64,000 bases of DNA, from contig NZ_JAVHJU010000007.1 in assembly GCF_031082405.1 (NCBI RefSeq), positions 248,001 through 312,000 on the forward strand, read 5' to 3'. A program made the translations under genes and the position numbers. Below the pieces are notes generated by a model. It worked only from the letters and a program-made list of their open reading frames with translations. It did not search any database and was not told where the DNA came from. This DNA is from Amycolatopsis sp. A133. GTDB lineage: Bacteria; Actinomycetota; Actinomycetes; Mycobacteriales; Pseudonocardiaceae. Positions 49,311 to 58,064 of the stretch are shown piece after piece. How positions within the stretch are numbered: the stretch's first letter is position 1; each line of letters opens with the position of its first letter.

Positions 49311-50413
49311 GCTTCCCCCTCGATCGGTAGCTCGACGCACACTTCGAACCCGCCGTCGACCGGCCCGGCGGTGCACCGGCCGCCGAGCGCGGCGGCGCGT
49401 TCGCCCATGCCCCGCAGGCCGTGGCCCGGAGCCGGCTGGGCGGTGCCGCGGCCGTCGTCGCGCACCCGGAGCGTGAAGGACCCTCTTCGCCGTTCGAACC
49501 GGACGTCGACGTGGCCGGGCCGGTCGGCGTGCCGGACGACGTTGGTCAGCGACTCCTGCAGGATCCGGTAGGCGGCCGCGTCGACGGGTGCCGGGAGTTC
49601 GCCGGCTTCCCCGTGGACGTCGACGGTGAGCCCGGCGTCACGGGCGTGGTCCAGCAGCTCACCGGCCTGGGCGAGGCTCGGCGCGGGCGCCTTGTCCTCG
49701 CCGGAGCGCAGCACGGCCAGGGTCGCGCGCAGGTCGTTCAACGCGGACGCACTGGCCGACTTGATGTTGAGCAGCGCTTCCTTCGCCTGCTCGGGCCGCC
49801 GGTCGGCGACGTGCGCGGCGACCCCCGCCTGGACGTTGATCATCGCGAGGCTGTGGGCGACGACGTCGTGGACCTCGCGGGCGATGCGCAGCCGTTCCTG
49901 CTCGGCGAGCCGGTGGCGGTGCTCGTCGGCCTGCTCACGGCGGGCGGCGAGCGCGTCGAGCTGGTACCGGACGGCGGTCCCGACGCCGATGACGGCGACC
50001 AGCCAGATCACCAGGAACCCGGCGCCGGCCGCCAGCGCGAACGATCCCGACGTCACGATGTGGACCAGGTAGAGGACGGCGAGCGCCGCCGACCCGGTGA
50101 TCCCGGCGGTGAGCGGACCGCGTTGCCGGGTGAGCAGGAACAACGCGATGGTCGGGATCAGGATGACCGGGCCGCCGGGCAGCCCGGACGCGTAGTAACC
50201 GAACGCGGACGCCGTCGTGACCAGGAAGAACGTCAGCGGGTAGCGGTGGACGAGCAGCAGGGTCAGCCCGGTGGCGGCGAGCCACGCGGCCGCGAGCGGG
50301 GTCATCGGCGTCGCGCCGGGCTGCCAGCGCGACGCACCGCTGGTCGCCCCGAGCACGAACGCGGTGACGACGACGGTGCGCACCACGCGCCCCACCCACG
50401 GCGGCCATCTCAT
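49307..50413 (-). CDS. NarL-type sensor histidine kinase
   Basis: Kinase of 368 residues with about five hydrophobic N-terminal helices (10-145), a HisKA_3 dimerisation domain with phospho-His in AREVHDVVAHSLAMINV near 185-190, and an HATPase domain (NVVRHADRPGHVDVR, RDDGRG, GLRGMGERAAALGG). No large outer sensor domain is present, so it probably senses a membrane or envelope cue. Coupled to the regulator downstream. Confidence 0.9.
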   Translation of the reverse strand: MRWPPWVGRVVRTVVVTAFVLGATSGASRWQPGATPMTPLAAAWLAATGLTLLLVHRYPLTFFLVTTASAFGYYASGLPGGPVILIPTIALFLLTRQRGPLTAGITGSAALAVLYLVHIVTSGSFALAAGAGFLVIWLVAVIGVGTAVRYQLDALAARREQADEHRHRLAEQERLRIAREVHDVVAHSLAMINVQAGVAAHVADRRPEQAKEALLNIKSASASALNDLRATLAVLRSGEDKAPAPSLAQAGELLDHARDAGLTVDVHGEAGELPAPVDAAAYRILQESLTNVVRHADRPGHVDVRFERRRGSFTLRVRDDGRGTAQPAPGHGLRGMGERAAALGGRCTAGPVDGGFEVCVELPIEGEA

Positions 50414-50480
50414 GCCGCGAAAACTACCGGTCGCCGGGCCGCACCGCGTCCGTCCCGGAGCGCATCGCCGTCGTACGTCG

Positions 50481-51314
50481 TCAGTCGAAGACGAGCGGGA
50501 GCTTTGCCGCCGTTTCTTCGTCGGCCGGGGTGTAGGTCGACATGGTGATCTCCGACCGGCGGCCGTAGTAGAGGTACGTGAAGTTGAACTGCAGCAGCCC
50601 GACGTCCGGGTGCAGGTACCGCTTGGTGCGGATCGGCTCCGAGTTGACGTCGTGGTGCGGCCACAGCTCGGCGAACAGCGGCGACTCCGCCTTGAGGCGC
50701 TTCACCAGCTGCTTCCACGCCGGCTCGGCGACGTGGTCGGCCATCGCGGCGCGGAAGGACGCAATCACCCGCGGGATGTTCGTCTCCCAGTCGAGCATCC
50801 GCTTGCGCCACTCCGGGTTGAGCAGGCACTGGACCAGGGTGTTGCGGTCCGCGAAGGGGATCGCGTCGACGTCGCCCATCAGCCAGGTGTAACCGCGGTT
50901 GTAGCCGAGCAGGTCGCACCGGGCGTTGCGGATCGCGACCGGGTACGGCTCGAGCTTCGCGAGCATCAGCTCCATCGCCGGCGTGATGACCTGGCAGTCC
51001 TTCTCGCGCTCCGGCTCGGGCGCGCCGGCCAGGCGGAAGAGGTGGACGTGCTCGTGCGGGTCGAGCCGCAGGGTGCGGGCGATCGCCTGCAGCACCTGCT
51101 CGGACGCGTTGATGTCGCGGCCCTGCTCGAGCCACGTGTACCAGGTGACCCCGACGCCGGCGAGCTGCGCGACCTCTTCGCGGCGCAGCCCCGGCGTCCG
51201 GCGGCGGCCCACGATCGGGAGGCCGACCTGCTCGGGCGTGATCCGCTCGCGACGGCTGCGCAAGAACCTCGCCAGCTCCTGGCGGCGGAGGCCGGATTCG
51301 ACGGCGGTGGTCAT
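50481..51314 (-). CDS. XRE-type regulator with MmyB-like ligand domain
   Basis: A 277-residue regulator. The N-terminal helix-turn-helix (RRTPGLRREEVAQLAGVGVT, then WYTWLEQGRDINAS, about 37-75) is the HTH_31 type, and the C-terminal domain (about 105-270; NRGYTWLMGDVDAIPF, NPEWRKRML) matches the MmyB-like ligand-binding fold. Such proteins in actinobacteria repress a divergent MFS or oxidoreductase gene. It is divergent from an MFS exporter with repeated GGTACC palindromes in between. Confidence 0.87.
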   Translation of the reverse strand: MTTAVESGLRRQELARFLRSRRERITPEQVGLPIVGRRRTPGLRREEVAQLAGVGVTWYTWLEQGRDINASEQVLQAIARTLRLDPHEHVHLFRLAGAPEPEREKDCQVITPAMELMLAKLEPYPVAIRNARCDLLGYNRGYTWLMGDVDAIPFADRNTLVQCLLNPEWRKRMLDWETNIPRVIASFRAAMADHVAEPAWKQLVKRLKAESPLFAELWPHHDVNSEPIRTKRYLHPDVGLLQFNFTYLYYGRRSEITMSTYTPADEETAAKLPLVFD

Positions 51315-51338
51315 GGTGCCAGGATGACACGCTCTCGA

Positions 51339-51391
51339 ACCTGGTACCAGGTAGTGGCCGGTACCCGGATAACCAGCAACTGGTACCAGTT
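51339..51391. promoter_or_regulatory. Repeated GGTACC-centred operators
   Basis: Two perfect 14-bp palindromes, ACCTGGTACCAGGT (51339-51352) and AACTGGTACCAGTT (51378-51391), lie in the 102-bp divergent gap, with a third GGTACC core at 51360-51365 and an outer TCTCGAA (51333-51339)/TTCGAGA repeat framing the whole set. The core spacing (17 and 22 bp) suggests cooperative binding, most likely of the XRE regulator. Confidence 0.7.
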
Positions 51392-51416
51392 TCGAGAAGC
51401 GCCGATCGTAGTACCC

Positions 51417-52841
51417 ATGACCACGACTGAACTCGCGCCGAGCGCGGCCGGAGCCGGAGTGCGGCCGGGACTGACCCCCGCCGGCCTGGTCACGGTGCTG
51501 CTGGGGGCGGCACTGCCGATCATCGACTTCTTCATCGTCAACGTCGCGCTCCCGACGATCGATGCCGACCTCCACGCGTCCACCGCCACCCTGGAGCTGG
51601 TGGTCGCCGCCTACGGCATCGCGTACGCGGTGCTGCTGGTGGTCGGCGGCCGCCTCGGCGACTCGTTCGGCAGGCGGCGGCTGTTCTTCGCGGGCCTCTG
51701 GCTGTTCACCTTGACGTCCCTGGTCTGCGGAATCGCCCCGACGGCCGGCACGCTGGTGGTGGCCCGCGCCGCGCAGGGGGCGGCGTCGGCACTGCTGCTG
51801 CCGCAGGTGCTCTCGATCATCCAGGCGACGACTTCGGGCGAGAAGCGTTCGCGCGCGCTCGGCCTGTTCGGCGCGACGGGCGGCATCTCGACGGTCGTCG
51901 GGCAGCTGCTCGGCGGCGCGCTGGTGGCGGCCGACCTGTGGGGCACCGGCTGGCGGCCGATCTTCCTGGTCAACGTCCCGATCGGGCTGGTGGTGCTGGT
52001 CATGGCGCGCAAGCTGCCGGAGAGCCGGGCGCACAACCCGCTGGGCGTCGACCGGCTCGGCACGGCGCTGCTGGCCGTGACGCTGCTGTCGTTGCTGGTC
52101 CCGCTGATGGAGGGCCGCGCGCTGGGCTGGCCGGCCTGGACGATCGTGCTGCTGGCGGCGTCCCCGTTCGCGGCGGCGGCGTTCGTGCACGTCGAACGGC
52201 GGTTGGAGCGGCTCGGCGGCACACCGCTGCTCCCGCCGTCGGTGATGCGGCTGCCGAGCGTGCGCCGCGGGCTGATGGTGGCCGTCCCGTTCTTCGGCGC
52301 GTTCGGCTCGTTCATGTTCGTGGTCGCGATGACGCTGCAGGAGGACCTGCACTTCGGCCCGCTGGGCGCGGGCGGTGCGCTGACCCCGCTGGCGGTCGCG
52401 TACTTCACGGTGTCGATGCTGAGCAGCCGCCTGGTGGCCCGCTACGGCCAGAAGGTCGTCCCGGTGGGCGGCGCGATCACGGCGGTGGGCATGGTGGCCC
52501 TGCTCTGCACCACGCTGGCGACGTGGCCGGACGTGACGATCCTCGACCTGGCCCCGGCGATGGTGGCGATCGGCGTCGGGAACGCGCTGGCGATGACGAC
52601 GCTGTTCCGGATCGTGCTGTCCCACGTGCCGACGGACCTGGCGGGCGTCGGCAGCGGCGTGATGACGACGAACCAGCAGACGTCGCTGGCGCTGGGGGTG
52701 GCGACGCTGGGCAGTTTGCACGCGGCCCTTTCCGGGTCGTTGGGGAGCCGGGACGCGTTCGCGCTGGTGATCGGCGTGGTGGCGGTGCTGGCGGCGATCG
52801 TCGCGATCACCGGGCGGCGGCTGCCGGACCCGCGGGTGTAG
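51417..52841 (+). CDS. MFS drug exporter (DHA2/EmrB-QacA type)
   Basis: Fourteen-helix MFS exporter of 474 residues. Motif C is seen in ATGGISTVVGQLLGG near 159-173, and the N-terminal pattern LPIIDFFIVNVALPTIDADL (about 37-56) and GGRLGDSFGRRRLFFAG (about 77-93) are family marks. Drug specificity is not visible. Preceded by the XRE regulator operators. The ATG was chosen to match the conserved N-terminus. Confidence 0.92.
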   Translation: MTTTELAPSAAGAGVRPGLTPAGLVTVLLGAALPIIDFFIVNVALPTIDADLHASTATLELVVAAYGIAYAVLLVVGGRLGDSFGRRRLFFAGLWLFTLTSLVCGIAPTAGTLVVARAAQGAASALLLPQVLSIIQATTSGEKRSRALGLFGATGGISTVVGQLLGGALVAADLWGTGWRPIFLVNVPIGLVVLVMARKLPESRAHNPLGVDRLGTALLAVTLLSLLVPLMEGRALGWPAWTIVLLAASPFAAAAFVHVERRLERLGGTPLLPPSVMRLPSVRRGLMVAVPFFGAFGSFMFVVAMTLQEDLHFGPLGAGGALTPLAVAYFTVSMLSSRLVARYGQKVVPVGGAITAVGMVALLCTTLATWPDVTILDLAPAMVAIGVGNALAMTTLFRIVLSHVPTDLAGVGSGVMTTNQQTSLALGVATLGSLHAALSGSLGSRDAFALVIGVVAVLAAIVAITGRRLPDPRV

Positions 52842-52893
52842 AAATCCCGGATTCACCCGTCGGAAAAAGCGCGCGCGGAGCGACGATGAAGGT

Positions 52894-53418
52894 GTGACGG
52901 AACCTCGGGTACGACCGGACCCGGCCTTCGCGCTGCTCGGGCTGTACGAGACGGCCCTGCCGGAGGTCTACGGGTACCTGCTGTCCCGCTGCGGCGACCG
53001 CACGCTCGCCGAGGAGCTGACGTCCGAGACGTTCCTCGGTGCGGTCGCCGCTTGTCGCAAGGAGTACGCACCTCCGGTGAGCACCGGGTGGCTGATCGGC
53101 GTCGCCCGGCACAAGCTCGCCGACCACTGGCGGCGCAAGGAACGCGAGGAACGCGGCCTGCGGCTCGTGCACGACAGCGAGCCGGACGTCGAGGACCCGT
53201 GGGACGAGCAGCTCGACGCCCTGCGCGCGAGACAGGTGCTCGAATCGCTCGGCCCGCACCACCGGGCGGCGCTGACCCTGCGTTACGTCGACGGCCTCGG
53301 CGTCCCCGAGGTCGCCGGCCACCTGGGGCGCAGCGTGCACGCCACGGAGGCGTTGCTCGTGCGGGCCCGCGCCGCGTTCCGCCGCGCTTACGAGGAGAAG
53401 GAGGGTCGCGATGCCTGA
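52894..53418 (+). CDS. ECF-type RNA polymerase sigma factor
   Basis: Short sigma factor of 174 residues with region 2 (about 18-80: TALPEVYGYLLSRCGDRTLA, TGWLIGVARHKLADHWRRKE) and region 4 (about 110-165: LESLGPHHRAALTLRYVDGL, SVHATEALLVRARAAFR). GTG start. Its last 8 nt overlap the VOC gene, whose N-terminal extension may link the two functions. Target promoters unknown. Confidence 0.85.
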   Translation: MTEPRVRPDPAFALLGLYETALPEVYGYLLSRCGDRTLAEELTSETFLGAVAACRKEYAPPVSTGWLIGVARHKLADHWRRKEREERGLRLVHDSEPDVEDPWDEQLDALRARQVLESLGPHHRAALTLRYVDGLGVPEVAGHLGRSVHATEALLVRARAAFRRAYEEKEGRDA

Positions 53419-54292
53419 GCCTTTCGACGCGCTTCGCCGCCCCTCCGAGCGGGTCGCCCCCGACCCGGACTTCGCCGCCGAACTGCGCGACCACCTGCGT
53501 CGCGCCATCTTGAACGGAGCCGACATGACGACCACGTCCGAAGCCCCCGCCCCCGCGGCAGCATTGCGTTCGCTGGCGCCCTACCTGGCGGTTTCCGACG
53601 CGCGCGCGGCCCTCGACTTCTACATCGAGGTGTTCGGCGCCGTCCGGCGCGGCGACCCGATCCTGATGGACGACGGCCGCGTCGGCCACGCCGAGCTGGC
53701 CATCGGCGACGCCGTGCTGATGCTCGCCGAGGAGTACCCGGAGATCGGGCACGTGGCGCCCCGCGAGGGCGGCGCGTCGGTGCGGGTCGAGGTCCCGGAT
53801 CCCGACGCCAGCGTGGCGCGGGCCGTCGAACTGGGCGCGACGCTGATCCGCGAGGTGAGCGACTCACCGTACGGAAGGGGCGGCTCGTTCCGCGACCCGT
53901 TCGGCCAGCGCTGGCTGGTGTCCCAGGCGGCGTCCCCGGCGGCCGGTCCCCGCCCGGCCCGCCACGGCGAGGCGATGTACTTCACGTTCCAGGTCCCGCA
54001 GGCCGAGCCGGCGAAGTCGTTCTACGGCGCGGTGCTGGGGTGGCAGTTCACACCGGGGTCGACGTCGGACGCGTGGGGGTTCTCGGGGCCCGGTCTCGAA
54101 GGTGGGTTGTGGGCCGGGGACCGGCAGGTGGGGTGGAAGCTGATGTACGCGGTCGACAACCTCGAGGCGGCGTTGGCGCGGGTGCGGGAGCAGGGCGGGC
54201 GGGCCGGGGAGGTCGAGAACCACCAGTATGGGAGTACCGCGGACTGCACCGACAACCAGGGGATCGAGTTCTGGCTGTGGGAGAAGCCTTAA
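53411..54292 (+). CDS. Two-domain VOC protein coupled to the sigma factor
   Basis: A 293-residue protein with two vicinal-oxygen-chelate domains: residues about 48-175 (LAPYLAVSDARAALDFYIEV) and about 188-293 (MYFTFQVPQAEPAKSFYGAV). A 38-residue extension (PFDALRRPSERVAPDPDFAA) precedes the first domain. An alternative ATG at 53525 with GGAG upstream would remove the extension. Overlap with the sigma gene by 8 nt suggests joint regulation. Enzymatic role unknown. The stop shares TTAA with the convergent gene. Confidence 0.82.
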   Translation: MPEPFDALRRPSERVAPDPDFAAELRDHLRRAILNGADMTTTSEAPAPAAALRSLAPYLAVSDARAALDFYIEVFGAVRRGDPILMDDGRVGHAELAIGDAVLMLAEEYPEIGHVAPREGGASVRVEVPDPDASVARAVELGATLIREVSDSPYGRGGSFRDPFGQRWLVSQAASPAAGPRPARHGEAMYFTFQVPQAEPAKSFYGAVLGWQFTPGSTSDAWGFSGPGLEGGLWAGDRQVGWKLMYAVDNLEAALARVREQGGRAGEVENHQYGSTADCTDNQGIEFWLWEKP

Positions 54293-56055
54293 CGGCCCGC
54301 CGCGTAACCCTGCATTCCGCGCGCGTTCGCCGCGGCGCGCAGGAGGCCGTCGGTGCGGGAGACCGCCGAAAGGCGGCCCAGCGCCCAGTCTCCGGCGTTG
54401 ATCACCGAGTGCCCCCGGGCGCGTAGGGCGTCCAAAGTGGACGATCCCAGGCGGGACTCCACCACCAGCTCACGCGGGTTCCACGAGCGTGGGTAGAACG
54501 AGCTCGGGAACGCCGTCGTGTGCCAGGCCGGCGAATCGATCGACTCCTGGAGGTTCAGGCCGCCGTAGACGTGGGCGAGCCAGAAGCACAGCTGCCACTG
54601 GTCCTGCTGGTCGCCGCCCGGGGTGCCGAAGGCCAGCGTGGGGACGCCGTCGCGCAGGGCCAGGGATGGGGACAGCGTGATGCGGGGGCGCTTGCGCGGG
54701 GCCAGGGAGTTCGGCAGGCCCTGCTCCAGCCAGAACATCTGACCGCGCGAATCCAGGCAGAAACCCAGCGACGGGATCGTCGGGCTCGACTGCAGCCAGC
54801 CGCCGGACGGCGTGAGGGACACCAGGTTGCCCGCCGCGTCGACGACGTCGAGGTGGACCGTGTCGCCGCGGGTCTGGCCCTGGGGGCCGACCGTCGGCTC
54901 GCCCGTGGCGCCGCCGCCCGCCTCGATGCCCTGCAGCGAGTCCAGGATCGCCGGGAGGCGCGCCGGGCCGCGGGCGTCGCCCGGACGCAAGTCCGGGGAC
55001 GCCGTGTCGGTGATCAGCGCTCGCCGGGCGTCCGTGTACGCGGGCGAAAGCAGCACGTCCAGGGGCACGTCGGTGTCGCCGTACCAGGCCTCGCGGTCCG
55101 CGAAGGCCAGCTTCGCCGCTTCGACCGCCAAGTGCACCGTGCGCTCCGACGGCACGCCGTCCACATAGGACAGCTCGTCGCGGAAGCCGTGCAACAACAG
55201 CGCCTGCTGCAGCAGCGCCGGGCCCTGCGTCCAGCCGCCCAGCTTCACCAGGCGCCAGTCGCCGACGTCCACGGACGCCGGCTCCTCGTACGACGCCGAC
55301 CACGACGCCAGGTCGTCGCCGGTCAGCAGGCCGGCGTGGTCGCGGCCGGAGTCGTCGCGGAACGCGGTGCGGCTGAACGCGTCGATCGCTTCGGCGACGA
55401 AGCCCTGTGACCAGGCACGACGTCCCGCATCGAGCTGCGCTTCGCGACCCGAGACGGACTCCGCTTCACGCAGCAGCCGCTCCCACGTGTCGGCCAACGC
55501 GGGGTTCCGGTGCAGGCCGGACGCCGGCTTGCCGTCCGGCATCCAGAGCGCCGCCGACGTCGGCCAGTGCTCGGTGAACAAGCGGGAGACGGCGCTGATC
55601 GTGTCGCCGACCCGCGACACCAGCGGGATGCCGTTGCGCGCGTAGCCGATCGCGTACGACAGCACCGAGCGAAGCGGTTTCGTGCCGTAGTCGCGCAGCA
55701 GCAGGAGCCAGGCGTCCCAGGCGCCGGGGACCGTCGCCGGGAGCAGGCCGCTGCCCGGGATCAGGTCCAGGCCCAGCGCCGCGAAGTGCTCCGGCGTGGC
55801 CCCCGCGGGCGACGGGCCTTGGCCGGCCAGCGCCCGCGGGGTCGGGTCGTCCGCCGTCACGAAGAGACCGGGTACCTGACCCGCCGGGCCGCACAGGTGC
55901 GGTTCGGCGACCTGCAGGACGAATCCGGCGGCGACCGCCGCGTCGAACGCGTTGCCGCCGTCTTCCAGCACCGCCATCCCGGTGGCCGAAGCCAGCCAGT
56001 GCGTCGACGCCACCATCCCGAAGGTGCCGGTCAGCTCCGGCCTCGTCGTGAACAT
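54289..56055 (-). CDS. Gamma-glutamyltransferase family protein
   Basis: Ntn-hydrolase of 588 residues that should self-cleave before the catalytic Thr in TRGDTVHLDVVDAAGN (near residue 393). N-terminal signs are VASTHWLASATGMAVLEDGG and NAFDAAVAAGFVLQVAEPHL. No signal peptide is seen, so it may be cytoplasmic. It resembles GGT-like acylases and glutathione hydrolases of actinobacteria; since actinobacteria lack glutathione, the physiological substrate is probably another gamma-glutamyl compound. Confidence 0.87.
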   Translation of the reverse strand: MFTTRPELTGTFGMVASTHWLASATGMAVLEDGGNAFDAAVAAGFVLQVAEPHLCGPAGQVPGLFVTADDPTPRALAGQGPSPAGATPEHFAALGLDLIPGSGLLPATVPGAWDAWLLLLRDYGTKPLRSVLSYAIGYARNGIPLVSRVGDTISAVSRLFTEHWPTSAALWMPDGKPASGLHRNPALADTWERLLREAESVSGREAQLDAGRRAWSQGFVAEAIDAFSRTAFRDDSGRDHAGLLTGDDLASWSASYEEPASVDVGDWRLVKLGGWTQGPALLQQALLLHGFRDELSYVDGVPSERTVHLAVEAAKLAFADREAWYGDTDVPLDVLLSPAYTDARRALITDTASPDLRPGDARGPARLPAILDSLQGIEAGGGATGEPTVGPQGQTRGDTVHLDVVDAAGNLVSLTPSGGWLQSSPTIPSLGFCLDSRGQMFWLEQGLPNSLAPRKRPRITLSPSLALRDGVPTLAFGTPGGDQQDQWQLCFWLAHVYGGLNLQESIDSPAWHTTAFPSSFYPRSWNPRELVVESRLGSSTLDALRARGHSVINAGDWALGRLSAVSRTDGLLRAAANARGMQGYAAGR

Positions 56056-56100
56056 GCCCCGATAGTACGCATTGCTAAGGAACTTCTACCAGGACTGCGC

Positions 56101-56517
56101 TTACCAAGAGGCGGGCCGCCGCCGTTCCGGCTCGTACGGCTGCGTGATGATTTCCATCCCGTTCCCGCCGGGATCGAGGAAGTAGACACCACGGCCGCCG
56201 TGGTTGTGGTTGATTTCGCCGATTTGCTTCCCCATCGGGTCGGCGTGGTAGGTCACGCCGGTTTCGACGAGCCGCGCGAAGACGGCGTCGAAGTCGTCCT
56301 CCGGGATCAAGAAGCAGTAGTGCTGCAGGCGAAGGTCCTCTTCGGGGATGGTCGCGAAGTCCAGCCGGACGCCGTTGCGCGTCTCGACGGGGATGAACGG
56401 ACCCCATTCCTGCCCTACTTCGAGGCCGAGCAGGTTCGCCAGGAATTCGGCGGATTCCCGGTTGTTCCGGGACGGGACGATCAAGTGGTTCAATTCAACG
56501 GATACGGAAACTGACAC
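56101..56517 (-). CDS. VOC family (glyoxalase-like) protein
   Basis: Single VOC domain of 138 residues: VELNHLIVPSRNNRESAEFL, then NHGGRGVYFLDPGGNGMEII with His/Glu metal-ligand candidates. The GTG at 56517 was chosen because GGAGG lies 10 nt upstream. A dioxygenase or lyase activity cannot be fixed. It sits 45 bp upstream of the GGT gene's start side and may be cotranscribed with no neighbour. Confidence 0.85.
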   Translation of the reverse strand: MSVSVSVELNHLIVPSRNNRESAEFLANLLGLEVGQEWGPFIPVETRNGVRLDFATIPEEDLRLQHYCFLIPEDDFDAVFARLVETGVTYHADPMGKQIGEINHNHGGRGVYFLDPGGNGMEIITQPYEPERRRPASW

Positions 56518-56617
56518 GGTTGAAATGCCTCCGGGGCACTCCCGCCACCTCCATGCCTCACCCAGCCGGTGACCGACACGCGATGCCGTGCCGATCACCC
56601 TAGCGGGCGAAGCACGG

Positions 56618-57922
56618 TCAGGAAACCTTGATCCGCGCCGCCGCCCGCGGCCGCCCGACACCCTGCCACGACAGCCCGGCGTCCACGATCACCCGCGGGT
56701 CGAGCAGGTTGCGCGTGTCGACGACGTCGATGCCGTCCATGAGCTCGGCCATCGCCGCCCAGTCGAGGTGCTTGAACTCGGCCCACTCGGTCAGCACGAC
56801 GACGGCGTCCGCGTCCTTCGCGACCTGGTAGGCGTCGTCGACCACGGTCATCCCGGCGATCTCGCCGTCGACGGCCGGGTCGTAGGCGATCAGCTCGGCC
56901 CCCAGCGCGCACAGCACCGACGACACGGCGAGCGCGGGCGAATCGCGCAGGTCGTTGGTGCCCGCCTTGAACGCCAGGCCCAGCACGCCGATCCGGGCGC
57001 CGGCCAGCGTCCCGCCGACCGCGCCGGCGATCTTCGCGACGATCCGGTCGCGCTGGGCGATGTTCTCGTTGATGGCCGAGGTCAGCATGGTGAAGTCGTA
57101 GTTCACCGACTCGGCCACCTTGACCAGCGCGCTGGTGTCCTTCGGCAGGCAGGAACCGCCCCAGCCCGGCCCCGGCTTGAGGAACGTCCGGCCGATCCGC
57201 CGGTCGTAACCCATGCCCTCGGTGACCAGGGCGATGTCCGCGCCCAGCCGTTCGCAGAGTTCGGCGATCGAGTTGACGTAGGACAGCTTCAGCGCGAGGT
57301 AGCAGTTCGCGGCGTACTTGACCAGCTCCGCGCTCGCCGCGTCGGCGACGACGACCGGCGCGTCGAGTTCGGCGTACAACTCGCCGACCCAGCGCGCGGC
57401 GGCGAGGTCGTCCGAGCCGACGACGATCCGGTCCGGGCCGAGGAAGTCCGCCACCGCGGTGCCTTCGCGGAGGAACTCGGGGTTCGACACCACCGGCACG
57501 TCGGTGCGGCCGACCATCGCCTGGATCCGCTTCGACGTGCCGACCGGCACCGTCGACTTGGTGACCAGCGCGCAGCCGGCGGGCAGGACGTCCCCGATCT
57601 CGGCCGTGACCACCTCGACCGCGCGCAGGTCGGCGGAGCCGCCGGCCCCCATCGGCGTCGGCACGCAGAGGAACACCGCCTGGGCGTCGCGGACCGCGTC
57701 CCGCGCGCCGACGACGAACCGGAGGCGCCCGGTCGCGAGCCCGCGGTGCACCAGGTCGGCGAGCCCCGGTTCGAGGATGTCCACGCGTCCCGCGCTCAGC
57801 CGGGACACCTTCGCGCGGTCGACGTCCACGCAGGTGACGTTATGACCCAGACTGGCCAGGCAGGCCCCCGTGGTCAGTCCGACGTAACCCGTTCCCACCA
57901 CCACGATCCGAGCAGGCGTCAT
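56618..57922 (-). CDS. UDP-glucose/GDP-mannose dehydrogenase
   Basis: NAD-dependent sugar-nucleotide dehydrogenase of 434 residues that makes UDP-glucuronate (or GDP-mannuronate). Motifs are GTGYVGLTTGACLA (NAD binding, residues 10-23), CVPTP near 90, STVPVGT, and the catalytic Cys in GWGGSCLPKDT near 256. It may feed the glycan block at 41-47 kb, which is otherwise separate. No genes of the same operon are seen. Confidence 0.9.
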   Translation of the reverse strand: MTPARIVVVGTGYVGLTTGACLASLGHNVTCVDVDRAKVSRLSAGRVDILEPGLADLVHRGLATGRLRFVVGARDAVRDAQAVFLCVPTPMGAGGSADLRAVEVVTAEIGDVLPAGCALVTKSTVPVGTSKRIQAMVGRTDVPVVSNPEFLREGTAVADFLGPDRIVVGSDDLAAARWVGELYAELDAPVVVADAASAELVKYAANCYLALKLSYVNSIAELCERLGADIALVTEGMGYDRRIGRTFLKPGPGWGGSCLPKDTSALVKVAESVNYDFTMLTSAINENIAQRDRIVAKIAGAVGGTLAGARIGVLGLAFKAGTNDLRDSPALAVSSVLCALGAELIAYDPAVDGEIAGMTVVDDAYQVAKDADAVVVLTEWAEFKHLDWAAMAELMDGIDVVDTRNLLDPRVIVDAGLSWQGVGRPRAAARIKVS

Positions 57923-58064
57923 GCCGCTGAAGGTGACAGCCGGAGTTGACCACCTCGCTAACGGAACCGGTCGCCCCCGGGAGCGGTGAGCGAAGACACG
58001 AACCCCGGGTGCGAACGAGCGTTAACCTGAATCCGCGAATCGGACCACGAAGGGAACGGCACAG

